DNA from: Nocardiopsis listeri NBRC 13360
GTDB lineage: Bacteria > Actinomycetota > Actinomycetes > Streptosporangiales > Streptosporangiaceae
Length of the DNA: 64,000 nt
Direction: 5' to 3'
Assembly (NCBI RefSeq): GCF_001570765.1
Contig: NZ_BCSH01000048.1
Coordinates: 1 to 64,000 of the forward strand
Part shown: positions 36,250 through 44,026 of the stretch, one piece after another
How positions within the stretch are numbered: the stretch's first letter is position 1
Layout: each line of letters starts with the position of its first letter
Translations under genes and position numbers: made by a program
Notes under the pieces: model-generated
Told to the model about the DNA's origin: nothing
Database searches by the model: none
Seen by the model: the letters and a program-made list of their open reading frames with translations, nothing else

Positions 36250-37026
36250 CTAGCTCGGGTTCTCCACCGGCTCCAGGGTCAGCCGCGCCATCTCCCGGTC
36301 GTCCGCGTCGGTGATCACCACCTCGTCGCCGACGATCTCATAGAGGGTCTGCCCGGATTCGGCCACGTAGCCCTCTTCGGTCCGTTCCGCGGGCACGACC
36401 ATCGCCTCACCCTCATCGTCGAGGAACTCCCCGAAGTAGAACAGCTCCCCCACGCTGTTCGAGCACAGCATGATCCGGTGGCGTTCGGTCTCATACGCCG
36501 CTTCCAACGCGCCCGGCCCCTCCCCCGGCACCACTTCCGAGACCCGGTCGGGGCAGAACTCCTCGACGGCGGGTTCCCCCGGTACCCCGGCCGTGTCGTC
36601 TCCGGCCAGGTTCGCCGGCACCCACACCAGGATCAGCACCACCGCACCGACCACCACCGCTGCCAGAGCACGCACCGTCCCTTGTGGCCACCGCGGCAGG
36701 CCCCGCTTCGACCGTCGACGGTGGGGTTCGGCCACCGGCTCCGTTTCGGCGTCGTCCTCGTCCGCCTTCGTGGCCTGCCCGCCCGAGCGAGACCCCGCTG
36801 GGACGAACATCGAACCAGATTCTGCGGGTCGCGGCGGTCGCCTCACCCGGAGCGGTGACGCCTCCTCGGGTGACAAGGCCGTGCTCTCGGCCGGTGCCGA
36901 CAGGTCGCCCTCGCCGAAGTCCTCACGCGTACCCACGGCGCGCACCGTGTCGCACACCATGCAGGTGTGCTTGGACGATTCGTTGCGGGCGGCGCACATG
37001 CCACACCGCCAGAGTCCCACCACCAT
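36250..37026 (-). CDS. Membrane protein with N-terminal zinc ribbon
   Basis: 258 aa. Residues 6-25 match a RanBP2-type zinc finger (W6, C8, C11, N15, C22, C25). A low-complexity charged linker follows, then one transmembrane helix (ALAAVVVGAVVLILVWVPA, about 138-156) and an outside domain with Cys pairs and EGYVAESGQTLYEIVGDE. The topology suggests a cytoplasmic zinc finger tied to an extracellular sensor or anchor. ATG at 37026 is used with GGAGGGG 9 nt upstream. Family not recognised. Confidence 0.65.
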   Translation of the reverse strand: MVVGLWRCGMCAARNESSKHTCMVCDTVRAVGTREDFGEGDLSAPAESTALSPEEASPLRVRRPPRPAESGSMFVPAGSRSGGQATKADEDDAETEPVAEPHRRRSKRGLPRWPQGTVRALAAVVVGAVVLILVWVPANLAGDDTAGVPGEPAVEEFCPDRVSEVVPGEGPGALEAAYETERHRIMLCSNSVGELFYFGEFLDDEGEAMVVPAERTEEGYVAESGQTLYEIVGDEVVITDADDREMARLTLEPVENPS

Positions 37027-37361
37027 GCGTACGCGCCCCTCCACCACGTGGCGGCCCGACCGTCGTTTCGGGCGCCGGATCAGAGGACATGCAACACCCG
37101 CGGGTACGCACGCACAAGGGGAAGGGCCACACGGTCCGCACTTGACACCCGTATCGGGCCATGAGGCCGGTCCGGGACATCCGTCCACTACGCCCCGAAC
37201 CGACCTCTTCGCGCGAGGACCGCGCGGGAACAGCCTACGGAACCCGATACGAGGATGAACGCTGACTCCCGAATCCGCACCTTTATGACGTAGATTGTCC
37301 GATTCGTTCTGGTTCTCGCATTGGTAGGTTGACGCCGACTCGTCGAGCACGAAAGCAGACC
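37027..37361. other. Intergenic region between divergent genes
   Basis: No gene is seen. TTGACA occurs on the plus strand near 37143, but no matching -10 at the right spacing is clear. TAGGTT near 37325 could be a -10 for the MATE gene. Confidence 0.5.
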
Positions 37362-38741
37362 ATGTCCCCCTCTGCCGACGCCTCTGGATCCCCCGACGAA
37401 CAATCCACGGACAACGCCACCACTCGCTCCCTCTCCGCCCTGACCAGGGGTATCGCCGCCAAGACGTTCCCGCTGTACCTGTCGATGGTCGCCGGTGTCA
37501 TCGGCACCCTGGTCACCGCCGCCGTCCTGGGCCACACCGGCACCACGTCACTGGCCGCCTACGCGATGACCGTCGCCGTGTTCAACCCTGCCGTCATGGT
37601 CGTCCAAGGCGCGCTACGCGGCTCCATGCCCTTCGTCTCCCAGAGCGGTGACGATCCCGGCGAGCTCGAATCCACCTTCCGCGACGCGATGTGGCTGGCC
37701 CTGTGCGCCGGCGTCCTGGGCGGCCTGGCGGTAGCCGCCGTCCCCGCCCTGGCCACGCTCATCGGCGCGCCCGAGGCGACCCTCGCCGCCTTCGGCCCCT
37801 TCCCCTACCTCATGGCACTCACACTGGTGGTCGTCTCGTTCCAGACCTCGGCCACCACGTTGCTGATCGCCCTGGGACGTTCCAAGGAGGCCATGTGGAC
37901 GGGCCTGGTCAACACCGGCTCCTCGCTCGTGCTCATCCCGTCGCTCGTCCTGGGCCCGGGACCGCTGCCCGCCCTGGGCATGACCGGTGCGGGCGTGGCG
38001 ATGTTCGTCAACGCCACCGCGGCCCTGGCCACCGCCCACCTGCTGTCGCGCCACCACACCGCCTTGAACGGGCGCCGTGTCGGCCTGGGTCGGCCCGTCT
38101 GGAGCACCGTGTGGCGCATGGCCCTGGTCGGGCTCCCCATGGGTTCCACCATGCTCATCAAGTTCGGTGTGCTGGGCGTACTGGCGATGTCCGCGGCGAC
38201 CGCCGGCGTGGCCGACGCCGCCGCCCACCAGATCATGATCACCCTGGCCACGTTCGTGTTCCTGCCGGCCACGGCCGTGGGTCAGGCGACCGTGCCGTTC
38301 ATGGCCCGAGCCTCCGCCGACGTCGACCGACACGGCTACCGAGAGGTGCGCCGTTCCCTGTTGGCCGGGGCCTGCCTGGCCCTGCCGGTGGTGGCGGCCA
38401 GTGCGCTGCTGGTCTTCCTGGTGGCACACCCGGTGCTGGGCCTGTTCACCCCGGACCCGCGGGTGCAGGCGTTGGTGATCGCCCTGCTGCCGGTGTTGTT
38501 CGTCGTGGTGGTGGCCGACGGGGCGCAGGCCCTGCCCGGCATGGGCCTGCTCGCCATCAAGCGCACCACCCCGACGCTGTACACGTTCGCGGTCTGCTTC
38601 GGGTCGTTGGCCCTGATCGCCTTCCCCGTCGCCGCCGCCGGCGGACTGACCTGGCTCTGGACCGCCTACGCGGTGGCTTCCCTGGGCCTTGTCCTGGGAC
38701 AGGCTGGAAGCTTCCTCAGGTTCACCGTGACGCGTCCTTGA
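37362..38741 (+). CDS. MATE-family efflux transporter
   Basis: Inner-membrane exporter of 459 aa with 12 predicted helices in two homologous halves. Typical segments: FPLYLSMVAGVIGTLVTAAVLG at the start, then VQGALRGSMPFVSQ, and LPMGSTMLIKFGVLGVLAMSA at the start of the second half with AAHQIMITLATFVFLPATAVGQATVPFMAR. ATG at 37362; a TTG 33 nt upstream is less likely. Substrate unknown. It precedes the tRNA-like gene by 167 bp. Confidence 0.85.
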   Translation: MSPSADASGSPDEQSTDNATTRSLSALTRGIAAKTFPLYLSMVAGVIGTLVTAAVLGHTGTTSLAAYAMTVAVFNPAVMVVQGALRGSMPFVSQSGDDPGELESTFRDAMWLALCAGVLGGLAVAAVPALATLIGAPEATLAAFGPFPYLMALTLVVVSFQTSATTLLIALGRSKEAMWTGLVNTGSSLVLIPSLVLGPGPLPALGMTGAGVAMFVNATAALATAHLLSRHHTALNGRRVGLGRPVWSTVWRMALVGLPMGSTMLIKFGVLGVLAMSAATAGVADAAAHQIMITLATFVFLPATAVGQATVPFMARASADVDRHGYREVRRSLLAGACLALPVVAASALLVFLVAHPVLGLFTPDPRVQALVIALLPVLFVVVVADGAQALPGMGLLAIKRTTPTLYTFAVCFGSLALIAFPVAAAGGLTWLWTAYAVASLGLVLGQAGSFLRFTVTRP

Positions 38742-38908
38742 CCACCGGACGGACTCGACCCGGTCCGGCGGTCTTCCCACGGCCGGGCACGAGATCGTGT
38801 GATCCGTGCGCTCCTGGACACCTGTGCGGGCGCACAAGCCACGGATAAGGGCTTTCGCGCCCGCCACACGGGCGCTAGTGTGCGAGCAGACCCCACCACG
38901 GGTCGTCA

Positions 38909-38980
38909 CGGTGCGTAGCTCAGCAGTAGAGCGCCCGGCTCTAGCCCGGGAGGGCGCGGGGGCGGAACCCGCCGCACCGG
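38909..38980 (+). tRNA. tRNA-like RNA with CUA anticodon
   Basis: Folds as a cloverleaf with canonical stem lengths and perfect pairing. Acceptor: 7 bp (38909-38915 with 38973-38979), discriminator G38980. TA at positions 8-9. D stem: GCTC/GAGC. Anticodon stem: 5 bp (38934-38938 with 38946-38950), loop CTCTAGC with U33 and anticodon CTA. Variable loop: 5 nt. T stem: GCGGG/CCCGC. No CCA is encoded. The T loop reads GGCGGAA instead of TTCGAAT and the D loop AGCAGTA instead of AGCGGTA, so the usual elbow contacts are altered. It could be a UAG-reading tRNA, a decayed tRNA, or a structured leader of the next gene, whose ATG begins at 38982. Confidence 0.7.
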
Positions 38981-38981
38981 C

Positions 38982-41246
38982 ATGGAACACCGACCTCCCG
39001 TCCACGTCGGCCCGACCTACCCCGCGAGCCGGCTCGCCAAGGCACTGAGCACCGCCGCCTCTCACGACGACCCGGACGTACGCCGGGCCGCCGAGCGGCG
39101 TGCCGCGTCCTGGTTGCGTGTCCTGGGCGGCATGAGCGATGGCACCCTGACCGTCGGAGCGCGCACCCCGGTGCGGGACCTGCCCGCATGGGTCACCCCC
39201 GAGGTAGTGCACGGTGGGTTCGCCACCGGTGCGGCCGCCGCCGGTGGTCCGCTACGCCCGCACGAACTCGAACTCATCGAGCGGCACGGTCTCAGGACCG
39301 ACCGCGGCTCTCTCTACTCCCACCACCTGACCGAGCCCGGGCTGGCCCACCTGGGCGCGCTGCTCGACAGCGGCGGCTACGAACTCGACCAGCCCGAACA
39401 GGCCGCTCTGCTCACCGTGGTGTGGCTGCTACGGGCCGGGGACACCGCCGCCGCCCTGCGGCTGCTGAGCGCCCTGGACCCCTTCGCCGCGTCGCTGTGC
39501 CTGACCCCGCGCCCGGCCCCGGCCGTGAACCTGCCCGAGGGATCGGTCTTCCGCTGGTCGGTGGCGCAGGTGCGCACCGGGTTGGAGAGGGTCGCCCGTG
39601 AGCCCGCCCCTCGCCCGACCGCCCAGCGCGAGGCGCTGCGCGTGTGGAACCCCTTCGCCGACCGGCTCCTGGCGCACTGGTGGGAGACGACCGAGGACGA
39701 AGTGGTCGACTCGCGCCGCCCCGAGGGTTGGAAGGCGCACGGCGCCGACCTACTGGCGGAGTACGAACGACTGGCCACCGAGCACACCCTGTGCTCCAAA
39801 CACCGTGATCCCGAGGAGAACCTGGGGATCCTGCTCGCCGCGCTGGGCGAGGCACTCTCCGAGGAAGGGCTGAGCACACGCCGACGCGGACTGCTCCGGC
39901 ACGCGGTGGAGTCCATGGTGGCCAAGCGGGGCGTACCCGGTTCCGCCGAGCACACCGCCCTGCGCGCCGCTCAGGCCGTGCAGGCGGCGCCGCCCACCCA
40001 CGACGTGTTCGCGACCATGTTGTTGGCTCGGTTGTCCGCCTTCGCCGCCAACTCCGGGCTGACCGACCCCGATGTGGTCCTGACACCGGTCTCCTCCTTG
40101 GAGGAGGAAGAGTTCGGCATCCCCGAGACCACGGCGATCCCGGCACCCCTGCGAGAGCGGGTGGAGCGAGCGATCATCGCCCCCTTGGACACCCTGGTGG
40201 AACGCGGGCTGATCCCTTCCGCCGAGGTGCTGGCCTCGCTGGTACCCACGTTGGCCGCCACCGCGGAGGCCGCCGCGATCGAGGACCCGACCCTGAACCG
40301 TCTGGTGGCCGTACACCATCGCGCGTTCGCCGCGCGGCGTTCCCTGTTGCTGCTGAACCTGTCCTCCCAGGTGCGGCGGGAGGAACTGCCCTGGGTTCGG
40401 GAGGCGGCTCCCCACCACGCCACGGACTCCCTGCGCCGGTCCGCGGCCCGAACCCTCATCACCCGTCTGGGCGAAACGACGTTGACCCGTTTTCCCGGGA
40501 CCATCACACCCAATCCGTTGGTGCGCGAACTCAACGGGCTGGCCGGCACCGCCGACTCACCGGTGCGGTTCGTGGAGGAGTTGGCCGCCGACATCTTCAT
40601 GCGCGACTTCTCCGCCAAGTTCGTGCGGGCCGCCAAGATGGCCGTGGACCTGTTGGGTGAGGGTCTGTACGCCCGCTACTACGGGATCGACACCGCCCGT
40701 GTCCTCGCCTTGGACGACGAACACGACCCGGCCGGATTCGCCGCCCTGTGCGTCGAACGTGCCGGCGACCCCGACTGGTCGGTGCCCGGCAACGGCATGA
40801 TCATCGAGCAGGCCCAGATCCTGACCACGCACAACCTGGCGGCCTTGGCCCTGTCCGGCGCACGCCCCGCCGATGGGTGGGCCGAGGCGGCACGCCGGGC
40901 GCACCTGCACACGGTGCGGCTGGTCGAGACCCTGCCGAGGGTCTTCGACGTCCTGGCTCACGTGAAGAACGCCGCGTTCTCCTGGCGACAGACGGTGTTC
41001 CTTTTGTCCCGTTGCTCACCCGAGGAGCAACTGGCGGGCGTGGAGTGGATGCGGCACCTGTCCGAACGGCAGCCGTCCCACGTACGCGAACGTCTGGCCC
41101 CGGTGGTGGCCGGGCTGCACGCGGCGGTGGCGGGACGGCCCCCCGAATCGAACGGTGGCACGGTGTTCCTGGGGTGGACGACCCGGCCGCACTGGATGTC
41201 GACGATCGCTTCAGAGACGCTACGCTCCCCCAAGGGCGCGGTTTGA
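38982..41246 (+). CDS. Large uncharacterised protein downstream of the tRNA-like RNA
   Basis: 754 aa, not recognised. No signal peptide or membrane helix. It is mostly alpha-helical by composition, with short conserved-looking blocks: SWLRVLGGMSDGTLTVGART (about residues 43-62), LPAWVTPEVVHGGFATG (about 67-83), FPGTITPNPLVRELN (about 504) and FVEELAADIFMRDFSAKFV (about 530). The ATG at 38982 lies one base after the tRNA-like discriminator, and no ribosome site precedes it. Translation must therefore use a leaderless or nearly leaderless message, or the structured RNA itself. It ends in TGA. Confidence 0.8.
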   Translation: MEHRPPVHVGPTYPASRLAKALSTAASHDDPDVRRAAERRAASWLRVLGGMSDGTLTVGARTPVRDLPAWVTPEVVHGGFATGAAAAGGPLRPHELELIERHGLRTDRGSLYSHHLTEPGLAHLGALLDSGGYELDQPEQAALLTVVWLLRAGDTAAALRLLSALDPFAASLCLTPRPAPAVNLPEGSVFRWSVAQVRTGLERVAREPAPRPTAQREALRVWNPFADRLLAHWWETTEDEVVDSRRPEGWKAHGADLLAEYERLATEHTLCSKHRDPEENLGILLAALGEALSEEGLSTRRRGLLRHAVESMVAKRGVPGSAEHTALRAAQAVQAAPPTHDVFATMLLARLSAFAANSGLTDPDVVLTPVSSLEEEEFGIPETTAIPAPLRERVERAIIAPLDTLVERGLIPSAEVLASLVPTLAATAEAAAIEDPTLNRLVAVHHRAFAARRSLLLLNLSSQVRREELPWVREAAPHHATDSLRRSAARTLITRLGETTLTRFPGTITPNPLVRELNGLAGTADSPVRFVEELAADIFMRDFSAKFVRAAKMAVDLLGEGLYARYYGIDTARVLALDDEHDPAGFAALCVERAGDPDWSVPGNGMIIEQAQILTTHNLAALALSGARPADGWAEAARRAHLHTVRLVETLPRVFDVLAHVKNAAFSWRQTVFLLSRCSPEEQLAGVEWMRHLSERQPSHVRERLAPVVAGLHAAVAGRPPESNGGTVFLGWTTRPHWMSTIASETLRSPKGAV

Positions 41247-41264
41247 ACCGACAAAGCCGACGAG

Positions 41265-41280
41265 TGGCCGGATCCGGCCA
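41265..41280. terminator. Palindromic hairpin after the large gene
   Basis: TGGCCGGATCCGGCCA is a perfect 16-bp palindrome 18 bp after the stop codon. It may form a hairpin or intermolecular structure. There is no T tract, so termination is uncertain. Confidence 0.4.
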
Positions 41281-41404
41281 TCCACACGCGAGCGTGCACG
41301 TGCACCTACACCGCCGGTGATAACACTGGAGTACGCAGTCGCCCACCTCGGACCGTGAGGTCGGCTCCCGCCGTCGGCCACACGCCGTAGTTAGGGTGAG
41401 ACGC

Positions 41405-41632
41405 ATGTCGATATGGGCGCGGGGAGACCGCACCGGGAGAGTCGGTGAGGCCCTCCTGATGTTGGAGGGACAGGGGATCATCGATGGTCTGGAGATCCTC
41501 CCCTCCGAGGACAAGCCCTACCGTGTCCGTGTTCCCGCCGGCATCGTGCACATGGACGAGGATGAGGCCTCCATGTTCGCCCTGGGTGCGGTCGTCGGCG
41601 CCTTCGGGGACGTGGCCCGCCAGCGCGCCTGA
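41405..41632 (+). CDS. Small hypothetical protein
   Basis: 75 aa, not recognised. MLEGQGIIDGLEILPSEDKP followed by YRVRVPAGIVHMDEDEASMF suggests a compact beta-rich fold with an acidic loop. ATG at 41405 is preceded by AGGGTGAG at about 4-5 nt. It is the next rightward gene after the 754-aa protein, separated by 158 bp with a palindrome, so it may be a separate transcript. Confidence 0.55.
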   Translation: MSIWARGDRTGRVGEALLMLEGQGIIDGLEILPSEDKPYRVRVPAGIVHMDEDEASMFALGAVVGAFGDVARQRA

Positions 41633-41657
41633 GACGACTCGCCCCGCCCACGGATTC

Positions 41658-42302
41658 CTATCGGCGGCCCATGGTACGTAGGATCGCGTCCAACAGCAGG
41701 TCCCGCACCATGGTGCGGTGTTCGATTTCGTGCGGGACCGTCAGCTCGTTGTTGAAGGTGGACAGGCACATGCCCACCGTCATCTCGGCCAGAGGCCTGG
41801 CCGGACGCCCGTCCTTGGGCAGCTCCTCCACGAAACGGGCGACCTCGATGGCCTCACGGACCGCTTCGGTCCACGGTTCGATGCGCTCACGCCACCATGT
41901 CCGCTGAGGGCCGGGCTCCGCGCCCATCCCCGAGGCCGCCGCGAGCAAGGCGCCTGATTCCAGCCACAGCGCGATCCAACCGTCGACCAGACGCCCCATG
42001 TAGCCGTCGATGGACTCCATGCGTCCGAACGTCAGGTCCACCTGGGAGGCGAACGAGGTCAGGCGCACGTCCACCGCCGCCTGGAGCACCTGGTTCTTGT
42101 GGTTGTAGTAGCGGTAGACGGTGGAGCGATCGATGTCGACGCCCTCGGTGATCTCCTTGTAGGTGACCTGGCTGAAAGGCTTGGTGCGCAGTAGTTCCAC
42201 GAGGCTGTTCTGCAGCTGGAGCATGCGCTGCGCGGCGCGCAGGCTCCCGCTGGTCCCCGGACTCGAATCCTGCGGCGCCGTCATACCCGATCCGTCCGTC
42301 AT
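41658..42302 (-). CDS. TetR-family transcriptional regulator
   Basis: 214 aa. The N-terminal DNA-binding domain shows the HTH (SQVTYKEITEGVDIDRSTVY followed by RYYNHKNQVL, about residues 45-74). The C-terminal domain is unassigned. ATG at 42302 has GGGAG 3 nt upstream; ATG at 42284 is an alternative. It lies 108 bp downstream of the beta-glucosidase gene and is read in the same direction. No site resembling the paa operators is nearby, so it is not clearly the missing PaaR. Confidence 0.8.
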   Translation of the reverse strand: MTDGSGMTAPQDSSPGTSGSLRAAQRMLQLQNSLVELLRTKPFSQVTYKEITEGVDIDRSTVYRYYNHKNQVLQAAVDVRLTSFASQVDLTFGRMESIDGYMGRLVDGWIALWLESGALLAAASGMGAEPGPQRTWWRERIEPWTEAVREAIEVARFVEELPKDGRPARPLAEMTVGMCLSTFNNELTVPHEIEHRTMVRDLLLDAILRTMGRR

Positions 42303-42410
42303 GAGCTCCCACAGCCCTCGCGTAACTGACGGAGTCCAGCTTGCCCCAGATCGAAACGGATGCCAACACGGCGTTGGACATCGGGACACTCCTGTGGAAC
42401 GGGGTTCCGG

Positions 42411-43823
42411 TCAGGCACCGTCGGCTTTCACGCGCGCGGCCCGATGGGCGGTCAGGTAGTCGCGGTACCAGTGGAAGCTGTCCTTGGGGTGGCGCTCCAG
42501 CAGATCGTAGTCGACCCGAACCAGCCCGAACCGGCGGTCGTACCCATAGGCCCATTCGAAGTTGTCCAGCAACGACCACACGAAGTACCCGCGCACGTCC
42601 ACCCCTGCCTCGATGGCGCGGCCCAGCGCCGCCAGGTGGTCGCGCAGGTAGTCGACCCGATCGGTGTCGTGCACACGTCCGGTGTCGTCGGGGGCGTCGG
42701 GTTCGGCCGACCCGTTCTCGGTGATGAGGATGGGAGGCAGGCCCGGGTAGCCGCGGTCCAGGTCGACGAGCAGGTCGGTGAAGCTCTCGGGCACCACCGG
42801 CCAGCCCATGGTGGTGTGTCGGACGCCCTCGTAGGGGACCTGCTCCACACCGATGTCGACGGCTGTACGGCGGGTCGGATCGGGTTCGACGTGCGGGGCG
42901 TCGCGCAGCATGATCGGTCGATAGAAGTTGATCCCGAGGAAGTCCAGGGGCTGCCCGATGGTCTCCAGGTCGCCCTCGACCCGGTGAGCGCCATCGGCGA
43001 GCGCGCCCCATACCTCCTTCTCGTTGTCGGGGTAGGCACCGGTGAAGATGGGATCGAACCAGGTGCGGTTGTGCAGGGTGCGGGCCCGCTCCACCGCGGC
43101 GTGGTCGGCCGCGGAGTCGGTGGCGGGTACCAGGTGGTCGGGGTTGAGGGTGATGCCGACCTCCCCCGCGGCGGCGGCCCGCAGTTCACCGACCGCCATG
43201 CCGTGGGCCAGGAGCAGGTGGTGGGCGGCGGCCAGGGCGGGCGCACCCTCCTTGGTCCCGGGGGCGTGGCGCCCGATGGCGTGCCCGACGAACGCCGAAC
43301 AGAAGGGTTCGTTGAGGGTGATCCAACGGTTGACGCGGTCACCGAGGCGTTCGGCGACGATCGCGGTGTACTCGGCGAAGCGGTGCGCGGTGTCGCGAAC
43401 CCGCCAGCCGCCCTCGTCCTCCAGGGCCTGGGGAAGGTCCCAGTGGTAGAGAGTGAGCACGGGTTCGATGCCGGCGCCCAGGATCGTGTCGACCAGCCGG
43501 TCGTAGAAGGCGAGCCCCTCGGGGTTGGGGCGACCGCTACCGGTGGGTTGCACGCGCGGCCAGGAGACAGAGAAGCGGTACAGGTCCACGCCCAGTTCGG
43601 CGAGCAGGGCGACGTCTTCGCCATAGCGGTGGTAGTGGTCGCAGGCCACATCACCGCTCTCGCCTCGGGCTACGCGTCCGGGGGTGCGGCAGTAGGTGTC
43701 CCAGATCGAGGGACCTCGACCACCTTCGCCGACGGCGCCTTCGACCTGATAGGCGGCGGTGGCGGTGCCGAAGAGGAGTTCTGCGGGGAGCACGGGGTCT
43801 GCCTGGGAGTACGGGCCGGACAT
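42411..43823 (-). CDS. GH1 beta-glucosidase
   Basis: Hydrolyses cellobiose and related beta-glucosides in the cytoplasm. The protein is 470 aa, family-typical. FGTATAAYQVEGA is at about residues 18-30, RFSVSWPRVQPTG at 82-94, the acid/base Glu is in WITLNEPFC (about 167) and the nucleophile Glu in ILITENGSA (about 365). ATG at 43823 follows AAAGGAGG. A perfect CelR/CebR operator lies directly upstream of the ribosome site, so cellobiose-dependent derepression is expected. The repressor gene is not in the window. Confidence 0.93.
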   Translation of the reverse strand: MSGPYSQADPVLPAELLFGTATAAYQVEGAVGEGGRGPSIWDTYCRTPGRVARGESGDVACDHYHRYGEDVALLAELGVDLYRFSVSWPRVQPTGSGRPNPEGLAFYDRLVDTILGAGIEPVLTLYHWDLPQALEDEGGWRVRDTAHRFAEYTAIVAERLGDRVNRWITLNEPFCSAFVGHAIGRHAPGTKEGAPALAAAHHLLLAHGMAVGELRAAAAGEVGITLNPDHLVPATDSAADHAAVERARTLHNRTWFDPIFTGAYPDNEKEVWGALADGAHRVEGDLETIGQPLDFLGINFYRPIMLRDAPHVEPDPTRRTAVDIGVEQVPYEGVRHTTMGWPVVPESFTDLLVDLDRGYPGLPPILITENGSAEPDAPDDTGRVHDTDRVDYLRDHLAALGRAIEAGVDVRGYFVWSLLDNFEWAYGYDRRFGLVRVDYDLLERHPKDSFHWYRDYLTAHRAARVKADGA

Positions 43824-43839
43824 AGGATTCACCCTCCTT

Positions 43840-43853
43840 TGGGAGCGCTCCCA
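43840..43853. promoter_or_regulatory. CebR/CelR operator
   Basis: TGGGAGCGCTCCCA is the exact 14-bp palindrome bound by CelR of Thermobifida and CebR of Streptomyces, LacI-family repressors released by cellobiose. It overlaps the 5' leader of the beta-glucosidase gene. Confidence 0.9.
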
Positions 43854-44026
43854 ATTGTGATCCACGCGACCCCGAAGATCAACCACCACCGCGCGTTCGA
43901 TCGAGCACGCACGGTGACGAAAAAGGCTACCGAGACGAGACCTGCCACGCCGAACCGGAACGGGCCCGACACCGTCACAACCTCCAGCGCGCCGCGTCCC
44001 CCGCGCGCCGTAGAAAGGGCGAAGGC

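Noticed and set aside
38909-38980. Genome-wide UAG reassignment implied by a CUA anticodon
   Set aside because: Many well-supported genes in this window end in TAG right where their families end (rhaM, paaC, paaG, DUF397, the PucR gene), and the T loop is not canonical.
41293-41304. GTGCACGTGCAC palindrome downstream of the 754-residue gene
   Set aside because: Short and formed from alternating purine-pyrimidine repeats; no partner site or gene arrangement supports a function.
41658-42302. TetR gene as the missing phenylacetate repressor
   Set aside because: It is 15 kb away, next to a beta-glucosidase, with no ACCGA-CGGT palindrome near it.
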